In this document: one piece after another, positions 35,578-46,550 of the stretch
Layout of the letters: every line of letters begins with the position of its first letter
Numbering within the stretch: the stretch's first letter is position 1
Assembly (NCBI GenBank): GCA_022606135.1
Contig: JABYQN010000010.1
Coordinates: 1,612,001-1,676,000, forward strand
Direction: 5' to 3'
DNA length: 64,000 nucleotides
Source of the DNA: Fomes fomentarius
Taxonomy: Eukaryota; Basidiomycota; Agaricomycetes; Polyporales; Polyporaceae
Made by a program: the position numbers and the translations under genes
The notes under the pieces: model-generated
Told to the model about the DNA's origin: nothing
What the model saw: the letters and a program-made list of their open reading frames with translations, nothing else
The model's database searches: none

Positions 35578-37893
35578 ATGTCGTACAGGGAGGTCGAGCG
35601 GCTCAAGTGCGAAGCCGGCGCCCTCCTTCTCAATAACGACTTTGCTGGCGCATACGACACGTATACTGAAGCTATACGGCATGACGAGAAGAACGCGTCC
35701 CTCTATTGCAACCGTGCTACGGCCTCCCTGGCTCTAAATAGGTAGAGTTTCAACCGCATTGATGCCGTCGACCTGACTTTACATGAACCTCGTAATGACT
35801 CTTCTCCTCCTCTGTCTCTCAGATACATGGACGCATCCGCGGATGCTCGCAAGGTGCAGTCGCCTGGCGCTGCTCTGTGCCCGCTGTCAAACCGTGACTA
35901 TAATCATGTTGCAGGCTACGGAGCTTCACCCAACTTATGCGAAGGCATGGGCACGATTGGCAAGGGCGAAAACAGTGAGATTGTCCATTATATACGTGTC
36001 ACGACGTCTATATTCCTCGTTTGATCGATTGGGATTCTTCCTCCCTAGGGTCTCCACAGGTATGATCTGGCCGTTGAGGCTTGGCAGCGTGCTCTCGCGG
36101 CTCTCCGAACGGACAACCTAACCTCTATGGAGCAAGAGCAAAAAGATCATTATCAGAGGGAATTGGCTTCTGTGAGGGCGAAGCTGTCTACGCAGACCCG
36201 GAGACCCGCAGTCGTTATCCAGAATGGACTCGAGAAGTTACCTTGGAACCGTGCTGCCGCTCTCCTTCCGGACTTGATTGCACATGGCGTATGGGATAGC
36301 AGCGTAAGTCTTAGCGCATTTTCGACAACCCCTATCTCTGCATTTAATCATGCTGACATCCCGGTCAAAGGCATGGATTATCGACTACGCCCACACCGTA
36401 CGTTTGATCTCTCTTCTTACATGTTTATCATCCCGCTGAGAGTCGCATCCCCCAGGAGTGGAAACGAGTGTATCAAGAAATCATGAGAGGGGGATACACG
36501 GAGACTTTGGACGGAAGATGTTACTCTGCAGGTTTTGGTGTGAGTACTATACCATGCCTGGTGGAATGCGACTCAGTTTCCGTTCCAGCTCATCGAGGGG
36601 CTTACGAACGCTATCGTAGCTGATAGGCGTATCTTCCACATCGCGGACAATAACTTCCTAGACAAGTATAATAGCCAGTGTGAGGGAATTCCCGAGCTCT
36701 GGTTGACTGAGCCGGCTGATCAAGTTGACCATCCGTAGTGATCTTTGAGATCAGCATGATACGCAGTGGAGATTGGACTAGTCTTGGATCCAAGCGGGTC
36801 ATAGAGGAAGTGCCCAGGCGTCTCAAAGCTGAAGCGCGGGGTGCTGGATGGAGTACTGTACGCCCTGCGTTGTCTCTCGCGATAAGGTGAGGTTATATCT
36901 ACCTCTGTGTAGCTTGGCAATCATGGCTGGACCATGGCATGGCAGAGGTTGGATTATGCGGGGCGTTGTAGAGTCGGGTCTCAAAGAAAGCCCCGAGACC
37001 GCCCTCGAGTTTCTGACGTCGGCAGTGGAAGTTCTTACATGGGTCGGCGAGCGATACAAGGACGTCCCCGACAAAATGAAGGGGGCAATCTTCCGACCAA
37101 CCTTCATCCGTGCTGTCAAAAGCATGCGCCTTGACATCTTCAGACTGGTATGTTGAATAATGTGAGCTCGTATGAGTACCGACTTCAGCCACAACAGGCA
37201 TATGCTAAACACCCCGGCGTGAACTCCAAGTATCCTCTAAAAGATTTGCAGGCTGGTGTGGATGAGATCCTCGCGGAGCTCGGCGACGTCCCAATGCAAC
37301 CATACGTGGACAGCGTTGGGTTCTACCACGCCTTCTTTCGTTACCCCGCAGGTCAAGCCCACGCGTGAGCCCCCACTGCTTCATCTCTCAGCTCCTCATG
37401 TTTATGATTCTCTTTTCTTTGGGTCAGCTTCCGCGCCTTCTGTCACCGAGCCAACGCCATGCTGCTTCGCCAAGCTCAAGGAGTCACCCAGGAGGTATGC
37501 AGCCTTTTCAGGATGGCAGGGCAAGAGTACACGGAGGCCACCAAATACTATCCTCTGGACGAAGAATGCTCGACCTGTAGGTCCCATGGTGCAGCGTCGC
37601 TGTAATGCGACAATTCATGTTATACTGACATTGTGTTAGTGTATGCGTATTGCGCCTTCCAAGCGCACTGGGAAGCGGGCGCGCCCCTGAAGTACTTGCT
37701 GTTGCTTCTCGACCAGATGGACAAGTCCATCCCGCTCATGAAGAGGATCTGGGAGTTCTCCGCGGACGCCTCGAGTAGTCGGGATGCGCTCTTCCAGCGG
37801 GCTCTGGATCAGCGTGATGTGTGGTGGGACAGCATCCGGAATGGCAGAATATCTGAGGACAGCTTCGTGCAAAAGGTTGTGTTGCAAGAGTGA
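35578..37893 (+). CDS. TPR-repeat protein, copy 1 (intact)
   Basis: Twelve exons: 35578-35741, 35823-35853, 35915-35974, 36049-36303, 36371-36397, 36456-36539, 36589-36679, 36739-36886, 36946-37147, 37198-37364, 37428-37576, 37640-37893, giving 543 residues with every junction in frame. The N-terminus holds two to three TPR units (NDFAGAYDTYTEAIRHDEKN, YAKAWARLARAKTGL). The remainder is a domain I do not recognise, with landmarks WNRAAALLPDL, AWIIDYA, GFYHAFFRYPAGQAHA and AYCAFQAHWEAGAPLKYLL. The family appears three times in this window. The role is unknown; TPRs suggest protein binding. Confidence 0.85.
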
Positions 37894-38268
37894 GTGCTGA
37901 GTACGCCTGAGTGAATCGAACGACTATTGTTGTATGATACTTTCTTGTAAACCTCCTGGAAGACAAATGTATCAACTTGTATGATATGGCCATCCTGTTA
38001 ACGTGTCAGGTCTACGTCAATTTGTGCTCAGGGAAGCAGCGCACGATGCTGGTTGGACGGGCTTGCCAAACACGGCTCACTAGAAGCCTCGGCAGTTTGC
38101 GCACGATCCATTGAAAGAGTAATCCAAGTGCAAGGTTGTTGATCGACCAACGCCTCGTGCAGCGGCGAACAGCGACGGCGCGGACCACAACCCTGCCAGT
38201 GCGCACACGTCAAAAGACGCGGCTCCAACTATGGAGTACAGGAACTCTCTTCATCTCGAACCATCATC
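37894..38268. other. Intergenic, TPR copy 1 to TPR copy 2
   Basis: 375 bases. No gene. Contains the conserved upstream block of copy 2 at 38072-38125. Confidence 0.55.
38072..38125 (+). promoter_or_regulatory. Conserved upstream block of TPR copy 2
   Basis: Contains cactagaagcctcggcagtt and a following gaaagagtaatcc, matching the equivalent blocks before TPR copies 1 and 3. It starts about 200 bases upstream of the copy 2 ATG. Confidence 0.5.
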
Positions 38269-40657
38269 ATGCCATCCACCGAGGCTGAGCGGCTGAAGAA
38301 TGAGGGCAACGCGCTCTACATCGAGAACGACTTCAATGGTGCTTATGACAAGTGGTGCTTATGACAAGTACACGCAAGCAATCAGGCACGACGACAAGAA
38401 CGCGGTCCTGTACTGTAATCGCGCAGCTTCTTCTCTTGGTTTGAATAAGTACGCTGTGTCCACTCCGATAGTCAGCGTGCCTTCCTGATACTTGGTTCCC
38501 AGATACCTGGAGGCAGGTGCTGATGCCGCGAAGGTAGGAGTCTAAGCTTGAGAGTTAGGTCGGCGACATCGCGATGTCTGAACTTTAAGGCATGTTCAGG
38601 CTACTAAGCTGGACCCACGTTACGCCAAAGCATGGGCTCGTTTGGCAGCTGCGAGAACAGTGAGCAGGCTTCTCGCATTCATTTGATGATCAGACTTGTC
38701 TCATGCCATCCTATGTTGAATCCTCTCGTCAGGGTCTTCACCGGCCCGACCTTGCTGTCGAGGCTTGGAAGCATGCTCTGTCCGCGCTCCCGACAGAGAA
38801 CTCGACTCCTGCGCAACAGAGACAGCGGGACCAGTACAAGCAGGAATTGGACACGGCCGAAGCGAAGCTGGCTACTCCGTTGGACTCGGTCGGGATCGTT
38901 GTGATTCCGGCCGCTGCGGGGAAAGTGCCTAGGGATCGTGCTGCCGCCCTGCTTCCGGCGCTGGCTGCACATCGTCTTTGGGACAGCAGCGTAAGTGGAC
39001 GACCAGACTGCATATGCCTCCTTCCTAACTTATTGCGATGACAGGCTTGGGTCATCGACTATGCTGATTCGGTACAGTCTCTCCTTTGCGCACCGAATGT
39101 GTTCGCTTGCCGCTTACTTTTCGTGTCGTTAGCAATGGCAGGCGGCATACCGCAACATGAAGCTAGGAAGGACAGCGCAAATGCCCATGGGTGGCATGGG
39201 GTACTTTGGGCATACCGGGGTATGTTCCATCTCTTCCTCTCCGAACTTCATGAAGCTGACTCCAGCCTCCCTTCCAGGTGATCGAGGGATTCTCCAACGC
39301 CATCCTCACTGACACTCGCGTCTTCCACATCGCGGAGAACAACTTCATTCAGATGTATGATACGCAGAGTGAGCCTTCCACTGCCCCGAACATTGCTCGG
39401 CGATCGGAAGCTGGAGCTGACTATCACGTCGGTGGTAATGATGTTCGAGATCACCAAGCAGCGGGTTGGGCATTGGGCAGACGGTGGATACAGCCGGGTC
39501 ATGGAAGAACTCCCAGGTCGTCTCGCGGCTGAGGGCTGGGACTCGGTCCGCCCTGCGCTCTCGCTCACTGTGAGGTAATGTATAGGGAGCACATGTCCTG
39601 CCACGTTCGCTCACATTCTTCTCCTCGTTCGGTAGGAGTTGGATCATGTGCGCATTCTTCGAGGCCACAGTGAACAACGACCCAGAGACTGCACTAGTAT
39701 GGTTGAACTCGGCTCTCGAAGTTCTCGTGTGGGGCAGGGAGCGCTACAGCGGCGTCTCCAGCGAGGAGAAGGGTGCGATCTTCCAACACACCTTCATCCG
39801 TGGAGTCAAGTGCCTGCGCCTCAACGAGTTCATGACGGTACGTTGCCGTGCGCTGTAGCCTGTCGTACACATCAAAAAGAAACAAACCCTCACATCGGGG
39901 ATGTTATTATAGGCCTACTCAAAACACCCTGGGGCTGACTCCAAGTAGTCCCTAGAAGATCTGCTCGCTAGTGCGGACGAGATCCTGGCCGAGCTCGGTG
40001 ATGTGCCGACGGAGCTAGAAAGTGACTCGATTGGATTCTTCCACGCTTTTGTCCGCTACCCTGCCGGTCAGGCGCATACGTGAGTCCCCCCCCCCCTTCC
40101 CCCATTGACACTGGCGCTAGTCTGCCATGTCTTCTCCAGTACTGGACTGATCTCTGCTCGCTAGCATCCGCGCCTTCTACTACCGCCACAAAGGCCTGCT
40201 GCTCTGCGGAACGCGAGGACCGACAACGGACGAGGCCCGCGAGCTCTTCAGGAAATCCGGTCTGGAGTACATGGAAGCCGTCAAGTACTACCCTGCGGAC
40301 GATGAGCATTGCAGCTGTGCGTGGCTCTCTCTAGCTATCTGACAATCCCTCCCGCACTGGATATCGACTTACTTCTGCACATTTTGCGCAATTGACGCAA
40401 AAAAAAAATAACTGCCAGGGTTCACTCATTGCGCATTCCGAGCGCACTGGGAGGCCGGTGCGCCGCTCAAGTACCTGCTGCTGCTCCTCGACCAGATGGA
40501 AAAGTCGATTCCGCTGATGAAGAAGATCTGGGAGTTCTCCGCGGACGCGCAGAGCGGCCGGGACAAGATCCTCCAGCGAGCCCTGGACCAACGTCGGGCG
40601 TGGCTGACCGACATTCAGAACGGCAGGCTCTCGGAGGACGACATCGTGAAGAAGTAG
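38269..40657 (+). pseudogene. TPR-repeat protein, copy 2 (degenerate)
   Basis: Same twelve-exon layout as copy 1: 38269-38448, 38503-38533, 38600-38659, 38733-38990, 39045-39071, 39133-39219, 39278-39368, 39439-39574 (inferred), 39636-39837, 39913-40079, 40165-40316, 40419-40657. Three lesions are visible. A 16-bp direct duplication in exon 1 shifts the frame and creates a TGA; without it exon 1 would be 164 nt, as in copy 1. The acceptor before exon 8 reads gtaa instead of gtag. Exon 10 has TAG at 39946-39948 where copy 1 has a Tyr codon. The other splice sites and long conserved blocks remain, so inactivation looks recent. Confidence 0.82.
38338..38369 (+). repeat. 16-bp tandem duplication inside exon 1 of TPR copy 2
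   Basis: ggtgcttatgacaagt occurs twice back to back (38338-38353 and 38354-38369). The length is not a multiple of three, so the reading frame is lost. Confidence 0.95.
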
Positions 40658-40987
40658 AGGCGCTGCCAAGCGGTTTCAAATCCAAATCCAATCCGTGTAC
40701 GATGTGCTGGTGTCGATGCATTGAATGATTGGTGTCTAGTCTGGATTCTTGATTGCTTCGCACATGATGGACACATCCTCTTCTAGCTATTGTGTGTTCC
40801 AAATCGAATCCAAACATCCAGTCAACGGATAGCGAACAAGCGATACACTATCGTGATCCGTCCGACAGAAGTCAACCCAGCCATTATAATCAGATACAGA
40901 TGGATGCGCATATACATCTTACTTTTGATTTTTTATCTTTCCCCTCGAGTGTTGCAACATTCTTCCATTGCAGAACGGACGCCAACG
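40658..40987. other. Intergenic between convergent TPR copy 2 and AMT
   Basis: 330 bases between two 3' ends; no gene seen. Confidence 0.6.
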
Positions 40988-42930
40988 CTATGATGAAACG
41001 CCGTTCGCATGACCGTTCGCGTCTAAAGGCGACTTTTCCGAGCGGATCGACGACGATCCTGTGTCTGTCGTGTCCGTCTCCGGTTTCTCCGATATAGACG
41101 GCAGACCGGTTCCGGACCCGTTGGGGGCGGCGGATGAATGGTGGGTATGTGTGAGCTGGCTGTCTGGCACCCCATGGCGGTTGCCGGCGGCGGCGGGTGG
41201 GGGTGGAGACGAGTCGGACGCGATTTCGCCTTTCCCGGCGCCGCGGTGGTAGAGCGGCGACCAGTCCATGTAGTCCCGGCGCACCTCGATATAGTCCGAC
41301 GCGAACTCCCCGATCTGTAACGCCATTAGCGATGTACGCATATGACGGTTGAGAGGGTCTCAAGAGTCCAAGCGAGAGAATGGGTGTATATGTGACGAAC
41401 CTCTGCATCGTCCATTCCGAGCATCTCCTCCTCTGGCGTCGCGCGCAGATGCAGGGTCGGAATGGCGTTGACCGCCTTGGCGATGACGGCGGTGACGACA
41501 AACGAGTACGTGGTGCACGCAGCGATGTACGCAATCTGGATGTAGAGCTGCTTCCAGTGGTGGTTCAGCCAGCCGCCGTTCGCGGACGTATTCACGCCGT
41601 CGAGCGCGATGATCTCGCTGTCGGCGAAGAAGGCGTTGCACAGGAGGCCGATCATGCCGCCGATGGCGTGTTCGGCGCACAGATCCAGCGCGTCGTCGAT
41701 TCGCAGCATGAATTTGACTGTCCACGGCCAAGGTCAAGAATGAGCAGAGTCGTCAAGACGCAGGATAGAACGGTAGAAGACGTACGCTTGGTGCTGTAGT
41801 TGGACACCGCGCCCACTACGATACCTAGCACCACGGCGGCCCACTGGGGGACGTACCCGGATGCAGGCGTAGCGACGACAAGGCCGGCGATGGTGCCGGA
41901 GCAGAAGCCGACCATGGACCACTTGCGTTCGATGCGGAAATCGAGCAGACACCAGACGGCACCCGACAACGCAGCGGCGATCATCGAGTTCCAAATGGCC
42001 ATGACCGCGCGCAGGTTGGCGCCGAAGGCGGAGCCGCCGTTGAAACCAAGCCAGCCGAACCAGAGGATGAAGGTGCCGAGTCCGACGAGTGAGACATTGT
42101 GCGGGCGGAAATTGCGGAGTTCGCGTTCGCTGCGCCGGCCGAGTGCCCATGAGTAGGCTAGACCTGAAATTCCACTGCCTATCTCAACTGGGCCTCCGCC
42201 TGCAAACACGGTCAGGACTTGGAATATGAAATTCAAGGGTTAGATGGGAGCAGGAGCGCGCACCTGCATAGTCGAGGACACCCCACTTGAAGCCCCAGCC
42301 GTTGACGTTCCACGCCCAGCAGGCGATGGGGCAGTAGACGAGTGTTATCCATATGAAGGTGAAGACCATGGCAGGGAAGACGCGACCTCGTTCTGCGAGG
42401 GCGCCCATGAGAATGGCTACGGTGACGCACGCAAACTCCATCTGGTAGAAGCTGTATAGGAGCTCGGGGATGAGCGGAGAGCCGGGGCTGGGATCGGCGA
42501 GAACTTTGCGGAGGGCAAAGCTTCGTAGATTGCCGATGTAGCCATTGGTGGCAGTGGGCGAGAAGGCGAGGGAATATCCCCAGAACCACCACTGGAAGAT
42601 CGCGATGGCGTTGCTTGCTGCGACGGCCCAGACGAGGGACAGCGCGCTCTTTCGTCTTGAGAGGCCGGCGTAGAGGAAGGCTGACAATGCCCAGCACGTC
42701 AAGGAATGATAAGGAGAGGGAGATAGGAGGCAAGAAGCACGGACCGACGCCTGGGATCATGAAGAAGACGAGTATGCCACATACTGCGATGAAGGACACG
42801 TCCCCCTTATCGAACCTGAACGAGATAGGGACAGTTATGGCGGTGCGATAAGGACGAGCGAGTATATAAGAGCGAGCACTCACTGCGCGTTGGGGTCGCC
42901 TGCCACCGGTCGATAAGTGATGTCCTTCAA
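40988..42930 (-). CDS. Ammonium transporter (AMT/Mep family)
   Basis: Plasma-membrane ammonium permease with about eleven helices. Exons on the minus strand: one ending at 42884 (5' limit uncertain), then 42815-42745, 42680-42264, 42199-41786, 41717-41401 and 41314-40988. Landmarks: NAQFDKGDVSFIAV, AGLSRRKSALSLVW, FQWWFWGYSLAFSP, WNVNGWGFKWGVLDYAGGGPVEI (two exons), WFGWLGFNGGSAFGAN, AIGGMIGLL. The C-terminal tail is cytoplasmic and rich in Pro, Ser and His, as in fungal Mep proteins. The start codon is unresolved: the frame before the first conserved residues has a stop and needs another small exon upstream. Such genes are commonly under nitrogen control. Confidence 0.92.
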
Positions 42931-44194
42931 GATTTTGATGCGTCACGACTCACGAAGTGCCAGATTGGTTCGCGTCGCGTGCAGCGAACGCGTCGAAAGC
43001 AAGATACGATCAGCGTCCATCATGTCCTCCACCGTCAGGAAAGGGCTCTGTTGAGATTGATGGTCAAGAGCGACACAGAGAGAAGAGTTGCATCGGGGTA
43101 TCCAGGCAGGCGTGAGCAGTATGGAGTACGCCTGGATCGAAAGTTTGGATATCTCGGGGTGATGCTGTCAGCCATGTGAGTCTATGCAGCCACCGTACGG
43201 CATGCCATTGCCAATTAGATGCGACGCTCAGAGGGCAGAGATAACGACAGGGCCCGCATATTTCCTGACCCCGCCACTGTCCCGACTCCCCGCCACCGAC
43301 GAGAGTCCACCCGTCTACCCGTCTACCCGTCCGCATCCGCCACTGCCCCTCGCATGCCCCACTGGCCCTTGGCATTGCCCATGACGGTCTGTAAGGCGGC
43401 TGTATGTGTCGCGTGACAGTTCTTCTGGTGTTGAATGAGCGCGTTGGGAAGGGTGTGAGAGATATGCTAACGTTGCGGGCGTGCATTCAACCATTCATGC
43501 TATCTACCCGAGCCAATGTCTGTCCCACAATTTCGACGCCACATGATCCCTCGGCCTCCTCCGAAACCCCACCTGCCCCCCAAAAATAGCCTCCCCTCCC
43601 CGGTCCGCACCAGCGCCTAGGGTTCCTCCGACTCCGGGTGAGTAGCACTCATCCACTTGCACCTGAACTTGAACCTCCAGCTAGGATGGTTATGTATGCA
43701 GCATAGCCGTCGCCAACATTTTTTTTGCCTCTGGTATCGCCTCTGGAACCTGGTGACACGGACTCCGTAAGATCCTAAACATATTAGCACGCCCCATCGA
43801 GGAGCAACTCTATAACCCTTCTTTCGCTCGGTAACTTACACTAGTGCCAACTACTGACCTGCAGAGCGCATCTATCAGCCCAAGCGGTCCGCAAGCAGAG
43901 TCATCAGCTCAAACTAAAAATACACCTCCAACGCCACGCCGCGGAGACCTCGACGTCGCGGTCCGTCATGTTCCTCACTTTCCTAGGCTTCTCCAACAGA
44001 CTCCAGATTCATCGTGCTCCCTCCATCTTCACGAAGGCGAGGGTGTTCTTTGAATGCGAGGTGCTTCAGGCTCCAGTGTCATTCAGGCATGTCGGTCAGC
44101 GGACGGTGAGCTCGACAAACATCGAGCCCAGTATAAATGGAGCGCACTTCCCTCTCAGGCCCTCCATCGCCAGGGGTCTATCTAGGCTTTCAAC
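42931..44194. other. Divergent intergenic region, AMT / GH28 copy 1
   Basis: About 1.26 kb. It should contain the missing AMT first exon and both promoters. No independent gene supported. Confidence 0.5.
44132..44137 (+). promoter_or_regulatory. TATA box of GH28 copy 1
   Basis: tataaa, 58-63 bases upstream of the start codon, in a region otherwise GC-rich. Confidence 0.6.
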
Positions 44195-45882
44195 ATGTCC
44201 CACTCCAAATATCTGCTTTTATTCTGTCTCTTAGCTGGCTTCCTGGCCACGCCCGCACTGCCGTGGGTCATCAAAAAGGGCAACGTTTGCACTGTCATTC
44301 CCCACGAGGATGGACGAGACGATTCTCGTTCGATCGTGCGCGCGTTCAGACAATGCAACAAGGACGCTTCCGTCGTCTTTCTCAACAGGACTTACAACAT
44401 AGCGCGCGTTATGGCGACTCATGGTCTGCAGAATGTCACAGTTGACATCCGAGGAACACTCTTGGTACCATGTCAACTCCCCCGCATGCACATCAGTGCT
44501 AACCATAGTCTATTGGGCAGTGGAGCACAGATACGACGTATTGGATCAACACCATCCTTCCCCTGGGCTACCTGAATATGAGTGTCGCCTGGGACTTTGG
44601 GGGCGATAACATCTTCTGGACCGGGCACGGACATGGTACATTCGACGGCAACGGTCAAGTCTGGCACGTCCACGATCGCCCTTACGCACATCTACCTGAT
44701 CTCTTATAGACTCTCCTCCCACTATACTCACAGGTACGATCTAGCGAAAGGGATCAGCAACATGCCCGGGCGACCGATCAACCTCGTCATCCGCAACTCG
44801 ACCAACTTCACGATGCAAGGCATGCGCTTCGTCCAGAGCCAGTTCTGGACGATGGCCACATTCAATGCAGAGAACGTTCTCCTCGAGGACATCCTCATCC
44901 GCTCCGTCTCGAACAGCAGTGTACGTTCCTTCCCCATCACCGTGACGAGGTCTCATCGCATCGCATCAGTCATGATGTGTACTGACGGGAGAGGAACCTT
45001 CAGGCGCCGCAGGATGGTACGCAGAACACGGACGGCATCGACACGTTCTACACGAACAACATCACGCTGCGACGCTGGGATGTGACCGAGGGCGACGACC
45101 AGGTCGCGCCCAAGGCGAACACGTCCAACATGCTCATCCAGGATTCGCACTTCCACGGCGGGAATGGCGTCTCTATTGGCTCGATCGGGCAGTACCTTGG
45201 GAAATACGAGTTCATCGAGAACTTGACTGCTGAGAGGATCACATGCGATGGGTGCCAGCATGTTGGATACGTGAAGACATGGACCGGCATACAGAAAGGC
45301 ATTCCGCCGAATGGTACGCTTATTCGGCGTGTCCTTCCTCCTCCTCCTGCCAGATCGATACTGACAGAATGTTGCCCCTCTAGGTGGCGGTGGCGGAGTT
45401 GGGTTCGCAAGGAACATCGGTGAGTTTCTCGTCTTTTCTGAGCAGCGCGCTCGCTCGCGCTCCACTACTAGGCCAGATCAGTTCGCTGACACTCTCGCAC
45501 AGTGTTCCGCGACTTCAACGTGACGAACATCACGCACGGGATCGCGCAGATCTCACAATGCACCTCGTTCGACGGCCAGACGGGGGACTGCGACAGCTCG
45601 ACCTTCCGGCTCTCGAACATCACCTGGACGAACATCACCGGCTCCGTCGCGAACAACCTGCTCGCGAGCCTGCAGTGCTCCGCCGCGGCGCCGTGCACGG
45701 ACATCACCATCGCGGGCGTCGACGGCCTGGCGTTCAACGCGACGGTGAACGCGACGACGGGCACGGTCGACCCGCCCGGCGTGGAGTGCACGAATCTGCA
45801 GGTCGGCGCGGGCGGGCTGCCGTGCAATGGAGACGATGTGCAGATTAACGTGTGTCAGGTGGCTCCGCCGTTCCAGTGCTGA
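44195..45882 (+). CDS. GH28 pectinase (exo-polygalacturonase-like), copy 1
   Basis: Secreted glycoside hydrolase family 28 enzyme acting on pectin. Exons 44195-44464, 44509-44663 (or from 44521), 44734-44920, 45004-45313, 45384-45419 and 45503-45882 give about 445 residues. Residues 5-22 form a signal peptide. GH28 sites: NTDGIDTFY, GDDQVAPK with the catalytic Asp pair, FHGGNGVSIGS with the His, and YVKTW with the substrate Lys. Several Asn-glycosylation sites follow. The intron after exon 2 begins with gcacgt, a GC donor, where copy 2 has GT. The GDDxVAPK form points to an exo-type enzyme; substrate specificity is inferred. Confidence 0.92.
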
Positions 45883-46550
45883 CTGGAGTCGCGACTCGCC
45901 GCACTTTGGGAGTCTTCGACGGCGACGGCGGCGGCCAAAGTGCCAGGTTCGTCTGATGACTGGTAACGTGTAGCCAGAGCTTCGCAAGCGCAAGGTAGAA
46001 CAGATTCATGTGCAGTAAACAATCCTTTCCAGACCGTCCAGATGCGTGCGCACTTCCGGCCCGCAATTGCAACTTGTTGTTTGTCTAACGTAATGCCGCG
46101 GTGCCAGCCTTGCACATGGCCCTCGCATAGTAGACGGCCCGGCTCTAGTGAGTGGAGAAGTTCAATACAGCCCTCAGCCTGGTCTGACCATCCTTCTTCA
46201 AAAGTCAGGCAGGAACGTTCGAACCTCTTGAGCATATAGGATTGGTACGGTCCGTCTAAGGGTCATGAGTCCCAAGCACAACACCGCCACAGCTAGTAGC
46301 AGTCTATTTGTGCGGTCCGTAAAGTACGTCAGTGCTCGTCTTCGAAGCACCTTCTGGTACTTCGTCCGTCTTCACGAGCATCTTGTCTCCGTACATCGCG
46401 CTCCAGGAAGCTCCAAAGCTGGGTCACGCAGAGGCCAGTGGGGATGGGCTCGACTATGAGCTATTGAAGGTATATAAATAACGCTTCCGGGGTCAACTTT
46501 GTCAAGTCAACGAGTTAGCGGTGTGAGCCCGCCTTCAAACCTGGTTCACG
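45883..46550. other. Intergenic between the two GH28 genes
   Basis: 668 bases, no gene. The last 80 bases carry the copy 2 TATA box. Confidence 0.6.
46471..46480 (+). promoter_or_regulatory. TATA box of GH28 copy 2
   Basis: tatataaata, 71-80 bases upstream of the start codon. Confidence 0.6.

Noticed and set aside
37495..37540. An intron in TPR copy 1 starting at gtatgc (37495)
   Set aside because: Reading straight through gives EVCSLFRMAGQEYTEA, which matches the paralogues, while splicing breaks the frame.
43064..43486. Minus-strand 140-codon open frame upstream of GH28 copy 1
   Set aside because: No motif and no splice partners; lies in the AMT/GH28 promoter region.
45384..45993. Open frames on both strands over the GH28 copy 1 C-terminus
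   Set aside because: The GH28 frame fits splice sites and motifs; the others are GC-driven shadows.
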